A stretch of DNA of 64,000 nt from Micromonospora kangleipakensis (lineage in GTDB: Bacteria > Actinomycetota > Actinomycetes > Mycobacteriales > Micromonosporaceae). Both the position numbers and the translations under genes were made by a program. Below, in pieces: positions 43,625 through 52,428 of this stretch; within the stretch, counting starts at the first letter, position 1, and every line of letters begins with the position of its first letter. Below the pieces are notes generated by a model. That model ran no database searches. It saw only the letters and a program-made list of their open reading frames with translations, and was not told where the DNA came from. Location of the stretch: assembly GCF_004217615.1 (NCBI RefSeq), contig NZ_SHLD01000001.1, forward strand, positions 620,001 to 684,000, read 5' to 3'.

Positions 43625-46600
43625 GTGGTTCATCTTCCGGCGATTACGCGCCGATCATTCGCGCTGGTCACCGCCGCCTTTGTCGGCGTCGGTGGCGTGC
43701 TGTCCGCCAGCCCCGCGCTGGCCGCACCCGGCCACGACACCGTGGTCAGCAGCGTCCCTGCCAAGAACACGCCGAACATCGTGGACGGCACGGTCTTCGC
43801 CATCCACGACGCCGGCAGCAAGGTCATCGCGGGCGGGTCCTTCACCCAGGTACGGAACCAGGACTCGACCACCGACCTGCCCCGCAAGTACCTCCTCGCC
43901 TTCGACGACGCCGGCACGGTCGACACGGCGTTCGCCCCCGTGCTCGACGGCGACGTCTCGGCCATCATCGCCGGCCCCACCGCCGGCACCGTCTACATCG
44001 CCGGTGACTTCAACACCGTCAATGGGCAGAACCGCCGCAAGGTGGCGCTGCTCAACGTCGCCGACGGCTCGCTGGTCACCACCTTCAAGGGTCCGGGCTT
44101 CAACGGCCTGGTCAACGACATCCAGAAGGTCGGTGACCGGCTGCTGGTGGCCGGCGTCTTCACCATCGCCGGCACCGGGGTCAACCGCGGCGGCCTGGCC
44201 TCCCTGAACGCCAGCACCGGCGCGGTGGACAGCTACCTGACCACCAACCTGACCGAGAACCACAACTGGACCGCGGGCAGCACCGGCGTAGCGAAGGCGG
44301 GGGTGGGCGGGGAGAAGCTCGCTGTCTCCCCCGACGAGAAGCAGCTGGTCGTCATCGGCAACTTCAAGAAGGCCAACGGGGTCCTGCACGACCAGATCGT
44401 GAGAATCGACCTCGGTGCCGACTCGGTGAGCGTCGCCGACTGGAACACCGACCGGTACTCGCCGGCCTGCAAGTCCTCGGCGTTCGACTCGTACATCCGG
44501 GATGTGGCCTTCGCCCCGAACGGCAAGTACTTCGTGGTGGTGACCACCGGTGCCTCGTACGCCGGGACGCTCTGCGACTCGGCGGCCCGCTGGGAGGCCG
44601 ACGCCTCCGGCCCCGGGCGGCAGCCCACCTGGGTGAACTACAGCGGCGGGGACACCTTCCTGTCCACCGGCATCAGCGAGCAGGCCGTCTATGTCGGCGG
44701 CCACTTCCGCTGGGCGAACAACCCGATCTCCCGCGACATGGCGGGGCCGGGCGCGGTCGGCCGGGCCAGCATCGCGGCCCTCGACCCGGCCAGCGGCCTG
44801 CCGCTGTCCTGGAACCCGGGCCGCAACCCCCGTGGGTACGGCGTCACCGAGATGCTGGTGACCCCGCAAGGGCTCTGGCTGGGCAGCGACCAGGACTGGA
44901 TCGGCAACTACAACTACAAGCGGGGGAAGATCGCCTTCTTCCCGCTCACCGGCGGCAACGCTCCGCACTCCACCGCCACCAAGGGCCTGCCGGGCAACGT
45001 CTACCAGGCCGGCCGCTCGGCGCAGACCGAGGTGCTCTACCGGGTCAACGCCGGTGGTGCGGCCATCAACGCGACCGACGGCGGCCCGAACTGGGCCGGC
45101 GACACAAAGGCGGCGCCGAGCACTCTGCACAACAGCGGCAACGACGTCTCGACGTACACCACCAACGCGACGGTGGACTCGACCGTGCCGTCGAGCACGC
45201 CGATCACGCTGTTCAACAGCGAGCGCTGGGATCTGGCGACCGCCCCGGACATGCAGTGGGACTTCCCGGTCGCTGCCGGCACCCGCGTGGACGTCCGGCT
45301 CTACCTGGCCAACCGGTACGCCGGCACCGCCACGGCGGGCAAGCGGAAGTTCGACGTCAGCATCGACGGCGTGCTGAAGCTGAACGACTTCGACCCGGTG
45401 GCCGCCACCGGCGGCACCAACCGGGGCACCATGCGGTCGTTCTCGACGGTGAGCGACGGCGTCGTCGACGTCGACTTCGGCCGTGTGCTGGAGAACCCGC
45501 TGATCCAGGGCATCGAGATCGTCAAGACCGCGCCGACGCCCACCGCGTCCGACGTGGTCTACCGGGTCAACGCCGGCGGGCCGGAGCTCATCCCCGCCAG
45601 CGGGCCGGCCTGGTTCGGCGACAGCAAGACGGTGCCGAGCGCCTACCACAACACCGGCAATGACGTCAGCACGTACACCACCAACGCCATTGTCGACGCC
45701 ACCGTGCCGGCGGGCACGCCGATCCAACTGTTCAACGCCGAGCGCTGGGACCTGTCCACCACCCCGGACATGCAGTGGGACTTCCCGGTCCCGGCGGGCC
45801 AGCAGGTCCAGGTCCGGCTCTACCTGGCCAACCGGTACGCCGGCACCGCCACGGCCGGCAAGCGGAAGTTCGACGTCAGCATCGACGGCGTGCTGAAGCT
45901 GAACGACTTCGACCCGGTGGCCGCCACCGGCGGCACCAACCGGGGCACCATGCGGGCCTTCGCCATCACCAGCGACGGCAACGTCGACATCGACTTCGGC
46001 CGCGTGCTGGAGAACCCGCTGATCCAGGGCATCGAGATCGTCAAGCTTCCGCCGGTGCCGACCGGCGCCGCCGCCAACGCCGTGACCAAGCGGTCGTACG
46101 ACGGCGCAGGCGCGGTGGGCGGGACGGTCGCCGTGTCGAACCCCGACAACACCGCATGGTCGACGGCCAAGGGCGCGTTCTGGGTCGGCGGCGACCTGTT
46201 CTACGGGATGAACGGCCAGCTCTACAGCCGCTCGTTCGACGGCAGCACCTTCGGTACTCCACGCAAGGTGGACCCGTACCACGACGCGAAGTGGGACCTG
46301 GTCCTGACGGGCTCCGCCCCGGAGGGGCAGACGTACGCCGGGGTCACCACGAACTACTACTCCGAGATCCCGAACGTGACCGGCATGTTCTACAGCGGTG
46401 GCCGCGTCTACTACACCCTGGCCGGCCAGAGCAGCCTGTTCTGGCGCTGGTTCACCCCGGACACCGGCACGGTCGGCGCAGAGCGGAACACCGTCGCCGG
46501 GACGACCGCCTTCGCCGACGCCGGCGCCATCTTCCTGAACGGCGACACGCTGTACGTCGTCGCCCGGAGGACCGGCGACCTGTCCTCGATGGCCTGGTCG

Positions 46601-46693
46601 GGCGGCGCGCCGACCGGCTCGGCGACCGTGCGCAGCGGTCCCAGCAAGGACGGGGTCGACTGGCGGGGCACGGCCGTGTTCGTCGGCCCGTGA
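43625..46693 (+). CDS. Large secreted protein with beta-propeller and two malectin-like domains
   Basis: This 1022-residue protein begins with a signal peptide (ITRRSFALVTAAFVGVGGVL), then about 430 residues of WD/kelch-like beta repeats with the G-G-x-F-x-x-V pattern (GGSFTQVRNQ, AGDFNTVNGQNRRKVALLN, GNFKKANG). Two malectin-like domains follow (about 469-635 and 645-810), nearly identical over long stretches, each with YRVNAGG, SAER/SERWDL and YTTNA motifs and a carbohydrate-binding profile, then a further beta-rich 200 residues. It probably binds glycan outside the cell. The GTG 43625 has GGAG upstream. It stands at the end of the polysaccharide locus and ends at a strong hairpin. Confidence 0.8.
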   Translation: MVHLPAITRRSFALVTAAFVGVGGVLSASPALAAPGHDTVVSSVPAKNTPNIVDGTVFAIHDAGSKVIAGGSFTQVRNQDSTTDLPRKYLLAFDDAGTVDTAFAPVLDGDVSAIIAGPTAGTVYIAGDFNTVNGQNRRKVALLNVADGSLVTTFKGPGFNGLVNDIQKVGDRLLVAGVFTIAGTGVNRGGLASLNASTGAVDSYLTTNLTENHNWTAGSTGVAKAGVGGEKLAVSPDEKQLVVIGNFKKANGVLHDQIVRIDLGADSVSVADWNTDRYSPACKSSAFDSYIRDVAFAPNGKYFVVVTTGASYAGTLCDSAARWEADASGPGRQPTWVNYSGGDTFLSTGISEQAVYVGGHFRWANNPISRDMAGPGAVGRASIAALDPASGLPLSWNPGRNPRGYGVTEMLVTPQGLWLGSDQDWIGNYNYKRGKIAFFPLTGGNAPHSTATKGLPGNVYQAGRSAQTEVLYRVNAGGAAINATDGGPNWAGDTKAAPSTLHNSGNDVSTYTTNATVDSTVPSSTPITLFNSERWDLATAPDMQWDFPVAAGTRVDVRLYLANRYAGTATAGKRKFDVSIDGVLKLNDFDPVAATGGTNRGTMRSFSTVSDGVVDVDFGRVLENPLIQGIEIVKTAPTPTASDVVYRVNAGGPELIPASGPAWFGDSKTVPSAYHNTGNDVSTYTTNAIVDATVPAGTPIQLFNAERWDLSTTPDMQWDFPVPAGQQVQVRLYLANRYAGTATAGKRKFDVSIDGVLKLNDFDPVAATGGTNRGTMRAFAITSDGNVDIDFGRVLENPLIQGIEIVKLPPVPTGAAANAVTKRSYDGAGAVGGTVAVSNPDNTAWSTAKGAFWVGGDLFYGMNGQLYSRSFDGSTFGTPRKVDPYHDAKWDLVLTGSAPEGQTYAGVTTNYYSEIPNVTGMFYSGGRVYYTLAGQSSLFWRWFTPDTGTVGAERNTVAGTTAFADAGAIFLNGDTLYVVARRTGDLSSMAWSGGAPTGSATVRSGPSKDGVDWRGTAVFVGP
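45293..45436 (+). repeat. Malectin repeat copy 1 (144 bp)
   Basis: This segment matches 45812-45955 over 144 bp with one mismatch I could find, in frame and offset by 519 bp (173 codons). Confidence 0.9.
45812..45955 (+). repeat. Malectin repeat copy 2 (144 bp)
   Basis: Near-identical partner of the copy at 45293-45436. Flanking codons differ more, so the identity is local. Confidence 0.9.
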
Positions 46694-46710
46694 CCTGAGG
46701 CACCACCCCG

Positions 46711-46742
46711 CGAGGGCCCGGCCGGTATCGGCCGGGCCCTCG
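46711..46742. terminator. Bidirectional hairpin terminator
   Basis: Perfect 14-bp arms (CGAGGGCCCGGCCG and complement) with loop GTAT lie between the malectin gene and the convergent CBS gene. Confidence 0.85.
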
Positions 46743-46769
46743 CCCGTTCCCGGACCGGGCGGCCCGGCT

Positions 46770-47162
46770 TCAGACCCTCGTCGGGGCGTGCTCCCGGGCC
46801 CAGACCCGCATCAGGTCCCGGACCGAGATAACCCCGGCGACCTCCCGGCCGTCGAGGACCACCAGGTGCCGGAAGCCGCCGCGGGCCATGGCCGCCGCCG
46901 CCTCCTCCACCGTCCAGTCCGGGCCGGCGTAGACCACGTCCCAGGTCAGGTGGGCCGCGGTGCGTTCGACGTCGCAGTCCAACCCCGCGCCGATCGCGTT
47001 GAGCACGTCACGTTCCGTCATGATCCCGACTCCTTCGGAGTCCGGATCGATCACCACCGCCGACCCGACACCGCGGGCCGACATCATCCGGGCCGCCTGC
47101 CGGAGCGTGTGCTCCGGGCCGACCACGAGAACCTCACTGGACATCGCTTCCCGAACCTGCAT
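46770..47162 (-). CDS. CBS-domain protein
   Basis: This 130-residue protein consists of two CBS motifs (about 5-60 and 72-125) with the usual ARGVGSAVVIDPDS and GIMTERDVLNA, and GVISVRDLMRVW at the end. Such pairs bind adenosine nucleotides and act as regulators or subunits. ATG 47162 is used; GTG 47165 is adjacent and equally possible. It is monocistronic, divergent from the NUDIX gene. Confidence 0.9.
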   Translation of the reverse strand: MQVREAMSSEVLVVGPEHTLRQAARMMSARGVGSAVVIDPDSEGVGIMTERDVLNAIGAGLDCDVERTAAHLTWDVVYAGPDWTVEEAAAAMARGGFRHLVVLDGREVAGVISVRDLMRVWAREHAPTRV

Positions 47163-47273
47163 CACGCATCACCCCTGTGGGACGGCACCGGTACGGACAT
47201 GGTGGACCATCGATGCGTACCGGGACAAGGCCGGGCATCGCCGAAATCGGCTCCGGCTCGCTACTGTCATCAC

Positions 47274-47723
47274 GTGCCCACCGAGCCTCTCCGCTGCGCC
47301 GGCGCGCTGATCGTGAACGACGACGGCCGCATCTTCATCCAGCGCCGGTCCCCGGACCGGGCCATCTTCCCCAACTGCTGGGACATCGTCGGCGGTCATC
47401 TGGAACCGGGCGAGGGGGTGGAGGAGGCGCTGCGCCGCGAGGTCACCGAGGAGACCGGCTGGAGCGTCTCGCACGTCCTCGGGCTGGTCGGGGAGTACCG
47501 CTGGGCCGGCGACGACGGGCTGGAGCGGCTGGAGACCGACTTCCTGGTCCGGGTGGACGGCGATCTCAGCCGGCCCCGGCTGGAGGCGGGCAAGCACACC
47601 GAGTTCCGCTGGCTGGGCGAGGACGACGTCGCGCTGCTCGACGAGCACCGCCACGTCAACGACGGGCTGATCCGGCGGATCGCCGAGAACGGCTTCGCCG
47701 CGCTGCGGTCGATCGGTCTGTGA
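47274..47723 (+). CDS. NUDIX hydrolase
   Basis: This 149-residue protein carries the full NUDIX box GHLEPGEGVEEALRREVTEE-TGW (about 41-63), so it should hydrolyse a nucleoside diphosphate linked to another group. Specificity is unknown. The GTG 47274 begins VPTEPLRCAGALIV; a TACTGT (47262-47267) 6 nt upstream fits a -10 of a leaderless mRNA. It overlaps the next gene by GTGA. Confidence 0.88.
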   Translation: MPTEPLRCAGALIVNDDGRIFIQRRSPDRAIFPNCWDIVGGHLEPGEGVEEALRREVTEETGWSVSHVLGLVGEYRWAGDDGLERLETDFLVRVDGDLSRPRLEAGKHTEFRWLGEDDVALLDEHRHVNDGLIRRIAENGFAALRSIGL

Positions 47724-48490
47724 GCGACGGCGTCGAGCTGGCGCCGCACCGGTTCGCCGGGCTGGTCGCCCCGGCGGTCGACCGGGCCTTCGTCGCCGGC
47801 ATGCTCGCCGGCCGCGACGGCGGCGGCGCCGAGCTGAGCTCACGGTACGGCGGGCCGGCCGCGACCGGCTTCCTGGTCGAGTTCCGCACCCGACTGGCCG
47901 CGCCCGGCGGGGCGGTGGACGGGCCGGGCTTCACGGCGGTGACCCGCTATCGGGACCCGGCCTCCTGCCGGCGCGCGCTGGACAAGCAGGTCGCCCACGG
48001 GATGCTGCACCGGGCCCCGGACGGGGGCTTCAGCGCCACCGAGCGCGGGCTCGCCTTCCTCGCCGGGATCTACCAGGTGCACGCCGAGGTGACCGAGGAG
48101 TTGTGGGCCGGCCACGACGACCGGGTGGTCCGCCTCGTGGAGGCGCTCGGCCGGCTGCTCGCGTACGCGCTGGTGCTGGCGGACTCGGAGCCGGCGGTCG
48201 CGGGCTCGGCCTTCGCCGCGATGGCCCCGCCGTACGAGCCGGAGGGCACCCCGCCGGGGGTGCTGCTGCTCAACCGGCTGGGCACCCTGCGGTACCACCG
48301 GGCGGACGCGCACGCGGCGGCGTGGCGGGCGGCGGGGCACACCGCGGCGAGCATCGCGGAGCTGCCGTCCGGGGCGGAACGGCTGGCGATCGAGCTGGAG
48401 ACCGACCGCCGGGCCGCCGGGCCGTACGTCGTGCTGAGCGCGGAGGAGCGGCTGGCGATGCTCGCCGACCTGGCGGCCCTGCCCGGCTGA
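47720..48490 (+). CDS. Conserved hypothetical, winged-helix-like
   Basis: This 256-residue protein is helical and Ala/Arg-rich, with a possible winged-helix segment in the middle (CRRALDKQVAHGMLHRAPDG, then FSATERGLAFL, about residues 75-115), as in MarR/ArsR-type folds. No catalytic motif is visible. It is translationally coupled to the NUDIX gene (GTGA). I cannot name it. The following cassette starts 80 bp later with its own ribosome site. Confidence 0.6.
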   Translation: MSDGVELAPHRFAGLVAPAVDRAFVAGMLAGRDGGGAELSSRYGGPAATGFLVEFRTRLAAPGGAVDGPGFTAVTRYRDPASCRRALDKQVAHGMLHRAPDGGFSATERGLAFLAGIYQVHAEVTEELWAGHDDRVVRLVEALGRLLAYALVLADSEPAVAGSAFAAMAPPYEPEGTPPGVLLLNRLGTLRYHRADAHAAAWRAAGHTAASIAELPSGAERLAIELETDRRAAGPYVVLSAEERLAMLADLAALPG

Positions 48491-48570
48491 CCACGGCTGG
48501 CGGCAGCGGCGAAGTCGCCCGGCGCTATCCTCCACCGGTGACCCGGAGTCGTACGGAGGAGGATGCCGGC

Positions 48571-49302
48571 ATGATCGGGATGGTGCTCGCGGCCGGTGCG
48601 GGGCGCCGACTGCGCCCGTACACCGACACCCTGCCCAAGGCGTTGGTGCCGGTGGACGGTGACACCACCATCCTGGACATCGCGCTGCGCAACCTCGCCG
48701 AGGTCGGGCTGACCGAGGTGGTGATCGTGGTCGGCTACGCGGCGGACGCGGTCGTCCAGCGGCAGGCCGCCCTGGAGGAGAAGTACGGCGTGACGATCAC
48801 GCTGGTGCACAACGACAAGGCCGAGGAGTGGAACAACGCCTACTCGCTCTGGCTGGCCCGGGAGCACTTCGCCCGGGGTGTGCTGCTGGTCAACGGCGAC
48901 ACCGTGCACCCGGTGAGCGTGGAGAAGACCCTGCTGGCCCAGCGCGGGCCGGGCATCCTGCTGGCCATCGACACCCTCAAGGTGCTGGCCGAGGAGGAGA
49001 TGAAGACCACCTTCGACGCCGCCGGCCAGCTCACCCGGATCACCAAGCTGATGGACCCGGGCGAGGCGTACGGGGAGTACATCGGCGCGACGCTGATCGA
49101 GCCGCAGGTGGCCGACGCGCTCGCCGACGCGCTGGAGACGACCTGGCGGCGCGACCCGAACCTCTACTACGAGGACGGCTACCAGGAGTTCTCCGACCGG
49201 GGCGGCGAGGTGCGGGCGGCGCCGATCGGCGACGTCTCCTGGGTCGAGGTCGACAACCACGCCGACCTGGCCCGGGCGTGGGAGATCGCGTGCCGCTACT
49301 AG
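48571..49302 (+). CDS. Sugar-phosphate/polyol-phosphate nucleotidyltransferase (cytidylyltransferase-like)
   Basis: This 243-residue protein opens with MIGMVLAAGAGRRLRPYTDT followed by LPKALVPV, the G-x-G-x-R-L-x-P-x-T-x-x-x-PK nucleotidyltransferase signature, and has LLVNGDTVHP with the metal Asp. The short length fits phosphocholine/inositol-phosphate cytidylyltransferases (COG1213). The ATG 48571 follows GGAGGAGG. It overlaps the dehydrogenase gene by 13 bp, and with the CDP-alcohol transferase gene that follows suggests it makes a CDP-activated alcohol. The exact alcohol is unknown. Confidence 0.82.
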   Translation: MIGMVLAAGAGRRLRPYTDTLPKALVPVDGDTTILDIALRNLAEVGLTEVVIVVGYAADAVVQRQAALEEKYGVTITLVHNDKAEEWNNAYSLWLAREHFARGVLLVNGDTVHPVSVEKTLLAQRGPGILLAIDTLKVLAEEEMKTTFDAAGQLTRITKLMDPGEAYGEYIGATLIEPQVADALADALETTWRRDPNLYYEDGYQEFSDRGGEVRAAPIGDVSWVEVDNHADLARAWEIACRY

Positions 49303-50354
49303 CCCGGACGATCCTCACCCCGCTGCACATCGACGTGCGGCGGGGCGCGGTGGCCGACCTGGCCGCGATCCTCGTCGACGGGCGGATCTCCGCGGGGGGC
49401 GACGTGGCGGTGGTGGTCGGGCCGGGGCAGGGCGAGCAGATCGCCGAGCTGATCCGGCCGTCGCTGCGCTCGGCGGACGTGTTCACCGTGGCCGGCGGCA
49501 CCCTGGAGGCCGCCGATGACCTGGGCGCGAAGCTGCGGGCCCGCTCGTACGACGCCGTGGTGGGCATCGGCGGCGGCAAGACCATCGACGTGGCGAAGTA
49601 CGCCGCCACCCGGCGCGGTCTGCCGATGGTGACCATGGCGACCAGCCTGGCCAACGACGGCATCGCCTCCCCGGTGGCCAGCCTCATCACCGACGGGATC
49701 AAGGGCTCGTACGGGGTGCACATCCCGATCGCGGTGATCGTCGACCTGGACTTCGTGGAGGCCGGCCCGGAGCGGCACAACCGGGCGGGCATCGGCGACG
49801 TGGTGAGCAACATCAGCGCGCTGGCCGACTGGGAGCTGGCCCGGCAGGTGCGCGGCGAGCCGGTCGACGGGCTGGCCGCCTCGCTGGCCCGGATGGGCGC
49901 CGAGGCGGTCCTCGCCCACCGCGGCGACATGACCGACGACGCGTTCGTCACCGTGCTCGCCGAGGCGCTGATCTCCAGCGGTTTGGCGATGGCGGTCTGC
50001 GGTACCAGCCGCCCGTCCAGCGGCGGCTGCCACGAGATCATGCACGCGGTCGACGCGCTCTTCCCCGGCACCGCCTCGCACGGCGAGCTGGCCGGCCTCG
50101 GGGCGCTCTTCTGCACCTTCCTCCGCGGCGACCAGCGGCGCTTCGCGGAGATGTCGGCCTGCCTGGCCCGGCACGGCCTGCCCCGGCTCCCGGCCGACGT
50201 GGGGCTGACCGACGACCGGTTCGTGGAGGCGGTGCAGTTCGCCCCGGCCACCCGGCCGGACCGCTACACCATCCTCGAACACCTCGCGATGTCGCCTACC
50301 GAGACGCGGGAGCGGCTGGCAGACTACGCCGGTGCACTCGACCACCTCGGCTGA
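49290..50354 (+). CDS. sn-glycerol-1-phosphate dehydrogenase-like (iron/zinc ADH fold)
   Basis: This 354-residue protein has the GGGKTIDVAKYAA NAD-binding loop (about 93-105), ATSLANDGIASPVAS, and metal-ligand regions GIGDVVSN, GCHEIMHAVD and ASHGELAGLG, matching G1P dehydrogenase/AraM-type enzymes (COG0371) rather than sugar-cyclase paralogues. It would reduce dihydroxyacetone phosphate to sn-glycerol-1-phosphate. The GTG 49290 overlaps the upstream nucleotidyltransferase by 13 bp, and the CDP-alcohol transferase gene overlaps its end by 23 bp, so all three are one unit. Confidence 0.8.
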   Translation: MPLLARTILTPLHIDVRRGAVADLAAILVDGRISAGGDVAVVVGPGQGEQIAELIRPSLRSADVFTVAGGTLEAADDLGAKLRARSYDAVVGIGGGKTIDVAKYAATRRGLPMVTMATSLANDGIASPVASLITDGIKGSYGVHIPIAVIVDLDFVEAGPERHNRAGIGDVVSNISALADWELARQVRGEPVDGLAASLARMGAEAVLAHRGDMTDDAFVTVLAEALISSGLAMAVCGTSRPSSGGCHEIMHAVDALFPGTASHGELAGLGALFCTFLRGDQRRFAEMSACLARHGLPRLPADVGLTDDRFVEAVQFAPATRPDRYTILEHLAMSPTETRERLADYAGALDHLG

Positions 50355-51054
50355 GCCGTCCCGCCCCACCGTCGCCGACTTCCACCGGGTCAACCGGGGC
50401 GGCGGCCTGTTCAGCGAGTCGATCAGCCAGTGGCTGGGCGCGGCCTTCGCGCTGGCCGCCCAGCGGCTGGGGCTGCGCCCCACCGCGCTGAGCGTCGCCA
50501 ACCTGCTGCTCGGCCTGGCCGCCTCGGTGACCGTGGTGGCGCTGGCCGACCGGGTCGCCGCCGGGTCCGTCCCGGCCTGGGTCGTCGGGCTGGTCGCGCT
50601 GGTCGGCTGGCAGGTCGCGTACGCCCTGGACTGCGCCGACGGGCAGCTCGCCCGGGTGACCGGGCAGGGCAGCGCCGCCGGCGCGCGGGTCGACGTGCTC
50701 TGCGACGTGGCGGCCCAGATCGCGCTGGTCACCGCCCTCGGCGCGACCGCCGTGGCGCAGCGCCCGTCGACGCCGGCCTGGCTGGTGGCGGTCTTCGCCG
50801 GCACCTGGATGGTCAACCTGGTCACCTCGGTGATGCAGGCCGGCCCGAACGCGGCCAGCATGGTCACCTCGACCTCGCTGCCGGTACGCCTGGTGAAGCT
50901 GGTCCGCGACTACGGCGCGGTGATCTTCCTGGCCGGCCTGGTGCTGACCTTCGCCCCCGCCCTGATGGTCTGGGTGATCGTCGCCTTCACCGTCGTCAAC
51001 GGCGGCTTCCTCCTCGCCAGCATCGCCTTCTCCGCCCGCGCCTCGCTCCGCTGA
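50332..51054 (+). CDS. CDP-alcohol phosphatidyltransferase-family membrane enzyme
   Basis: This 240-residue membrane protein carries the complete D-x2-DG-x2-AR-x8-G-x3-D-x3-D motif (beginning DCADGQLARV, about residue 104), so it transfers a phospho-alcohol from a CDP-alcohol to an acceptor. Six membrane segments are visible. The GTG 50332 overlaps the dehydrogenase by 23 bp. With the two upstream genes it predicts a pathway G1P (or inositol phosphate) to CDP-X to a membrane lipid or soluble X-phosphodiester. Confidence 0.88.
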   Translation: MHSTTSAEPSRPTVADFHRVNRGGGLFSESISQWLGAAFALAAQRLGLRPTALSVANLLLGLAASVTVVALADRVAAGSVPAWVVGLVALVGWQVAYALDCADGQLARVTGQGSAAGARVDVLCDVAAQIALVTALGATAVAQRPSTPAWLVAVFAGTWMVNLVTSVMQAGPNAASMVTSTSLPVRLVKLVRDYGAVIFLAGLVLTFAPALMVWVIVAFTVVNGGFLLASIAFSARASLR

Positions 51055-51109
51055 GCCCCCCGGCCCGACCCGGAGTTGATCAACCAGCCCGGGGCGGGGT
51101 GTGGGTGGG

Positions 51110-52378
51110 TCAGGCGGGAGTCGGGGTGCGGGCGACGCCGGCGTAGATGTCGATGAGCTGCTTGGTGACCACGTCGGGGTGGAAGGTGCGCTCGTAGCGG
51201 GCGCGGGCGGCGGGAGCCAGCGCGGCGGCGCCGGCCCGCGCCACGGGCAGGGCGGCGGCCAGCGCGGCCGGCTCCGGGGCCACCACCCAGCCGGCCTCGC
51301 CCGCCTCGATCCCGGCCGGCGGGGCGACCCGGCCGTCCCCGGGGACGGCGGAGGCGACGGCGGCCGGGCCGGTGCCGGCGGGCTCGCGGGGGGTGTCCGC
51401 GCCGACCAGGTACGGGATGCCGCCGAGCGCGGTGCCGAGCACCGGACGGCCGCTGGCCAGCGCCTCGATGATCACGGTCGGCAGTACGTCGTGCCAGGTC
51501 GAGGTCGCCAGCACCACCGCGCTGGCGTCCAGCGCGGCGCGTACCCCGGCACGGTCCAGCGGACCGAGGAAGGTGACGTCGGCGCGTTCGGCGGCCGCCG
51601 CCTCGACCAGCGGGCGCAGCTCGCCGTCCCCGGCGATCCGCAGCGGGCCGAGCGCCCCGTCCGGGTGCCGTCGCCACGCCTCCAGCAGCAGGTCCAGCCC
51701 CTTCTCGGGGGAGAGCCGGCCGAGGAAGAGGAAGCCCTCCCCGAGCGGGGCGGGCGGGCCCGGGTCGGGGATGGCGTTCGGCTTGACCACGATCCGCTCG
51801 TCCGGGATGCCGTAGTCACGCAGGTGGTCGGCGACCGCCGTGGTGAGCGCGATGAACCGGTCGACGGACTTCCAGGTCGGGCGGTGCACGGCGAGCGTGG
51901 TGGCCATCAACGCGCTCTGCGCCCGGGACCCCCGGTAGCAGCGGTGCACGATCGCCGGCACGCCCAGCGCCCGGCCCCGGCAGTCCTGGCAGATCACGCC
52001 GTCGCGGAAGTACAGCCCGGAGGAGCAGACCTGGCGGTAGTTGTGCACCGTCTGCACCACGGGCACGCCGTGCTTGTGCGCGGTCCGCACCACCCAGGGC
52101 GAGAGCAGCGGGTACGGGTTGTGCAGGTGCAGCACGTCCGGCCGGCGCTCGGTGAGCAGGCGGCTGAGCTCCTGCTGGGCCTTCGGGGCGTAGATCGGCG
52201 AGATCGGCAGCAGCGCCTTCGCCGCCTTCGGCATCGTCGGGATCTCATCGGAGCTGCGGATGAACGGCAGCACCTCCACCCCGGCCGCGGCGAGCTGGGC
52301 GATCTCCGCGTCGACGATGGTGTTCTCGCCGGAGGGCTGGGCTTCCCGGTACCGGTTGTGCGCCACCACGATTCTCAC
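51110..52378 (-). CDS. Family 4 glycosyltransferase
   Basis: This 422-residue GT-B enzyme begins VRIVVAHNRYREAQPSGENT and has the family 4 donor-site region LGRLSPEKGLDLLLEAW and PTVIIEALASGRPVLGT with the E-x7-E pair. A conserved cysteine set (CSSGLYFRDGVICQDC, HRC) lies near 130-165 and may bind metal or form disulfides. The GTG 52378 is used; 32 upstream codons derive from the tandem repeat and are dismissed. Convergent with the CDP-alcohol cassette, it may mannosylate or glycosylate its lipid product. Confidence 0.85.
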   Translation of the reverse strand: MRIVVAHNRYREAQPSGENTIVDAEIAQLAAAGVEVLPFIRSSDEIPTMPKAAKALLPISPIYAPKAQQELSRLLTERRPDVLHLHNPYPLLSPWVVRTAHKHGVPVVQTVHNYRQVCSSGLYFRDGVICQDCRGRALGVPAIVHRCYRGSRAQSALMATTLAVHRPTWKSVDRFIALTTAVADHLRDYGIPDERIVVKPNAIPDPGPPAPLGEGFLFLGRLSPEKGLDLLLEAWRRHPDGALGPLRIAGDGELRPLVEAAAAERADVTFLGPLDRAGVRAALDASAVVLATSTWHDVLPTVIIEALASGRPVLGTALGGIPYLVGADTPREPAGTGPAAVASAVPGDGRVAPPAGIEAGEAGWVVAPEPAALAAALPVARAGAAALAPAARARYERTFHPDVVTKQLIDIYAGVARTPTPA

Positions 52379-52428
52379 GGAGCTCGCCTTTCGTTCGCGA
52401 CTGCCTGCCTCTGCTCGCGACTGCGGGG

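Noticed and set aside
49299..50867. A 522-codon minus-strand frame opposite the G1P-dehydrogenase and CDP-alcohol genes.
   Set aside because: It is antisense to genes with conserved motifs and has no domain of its own.
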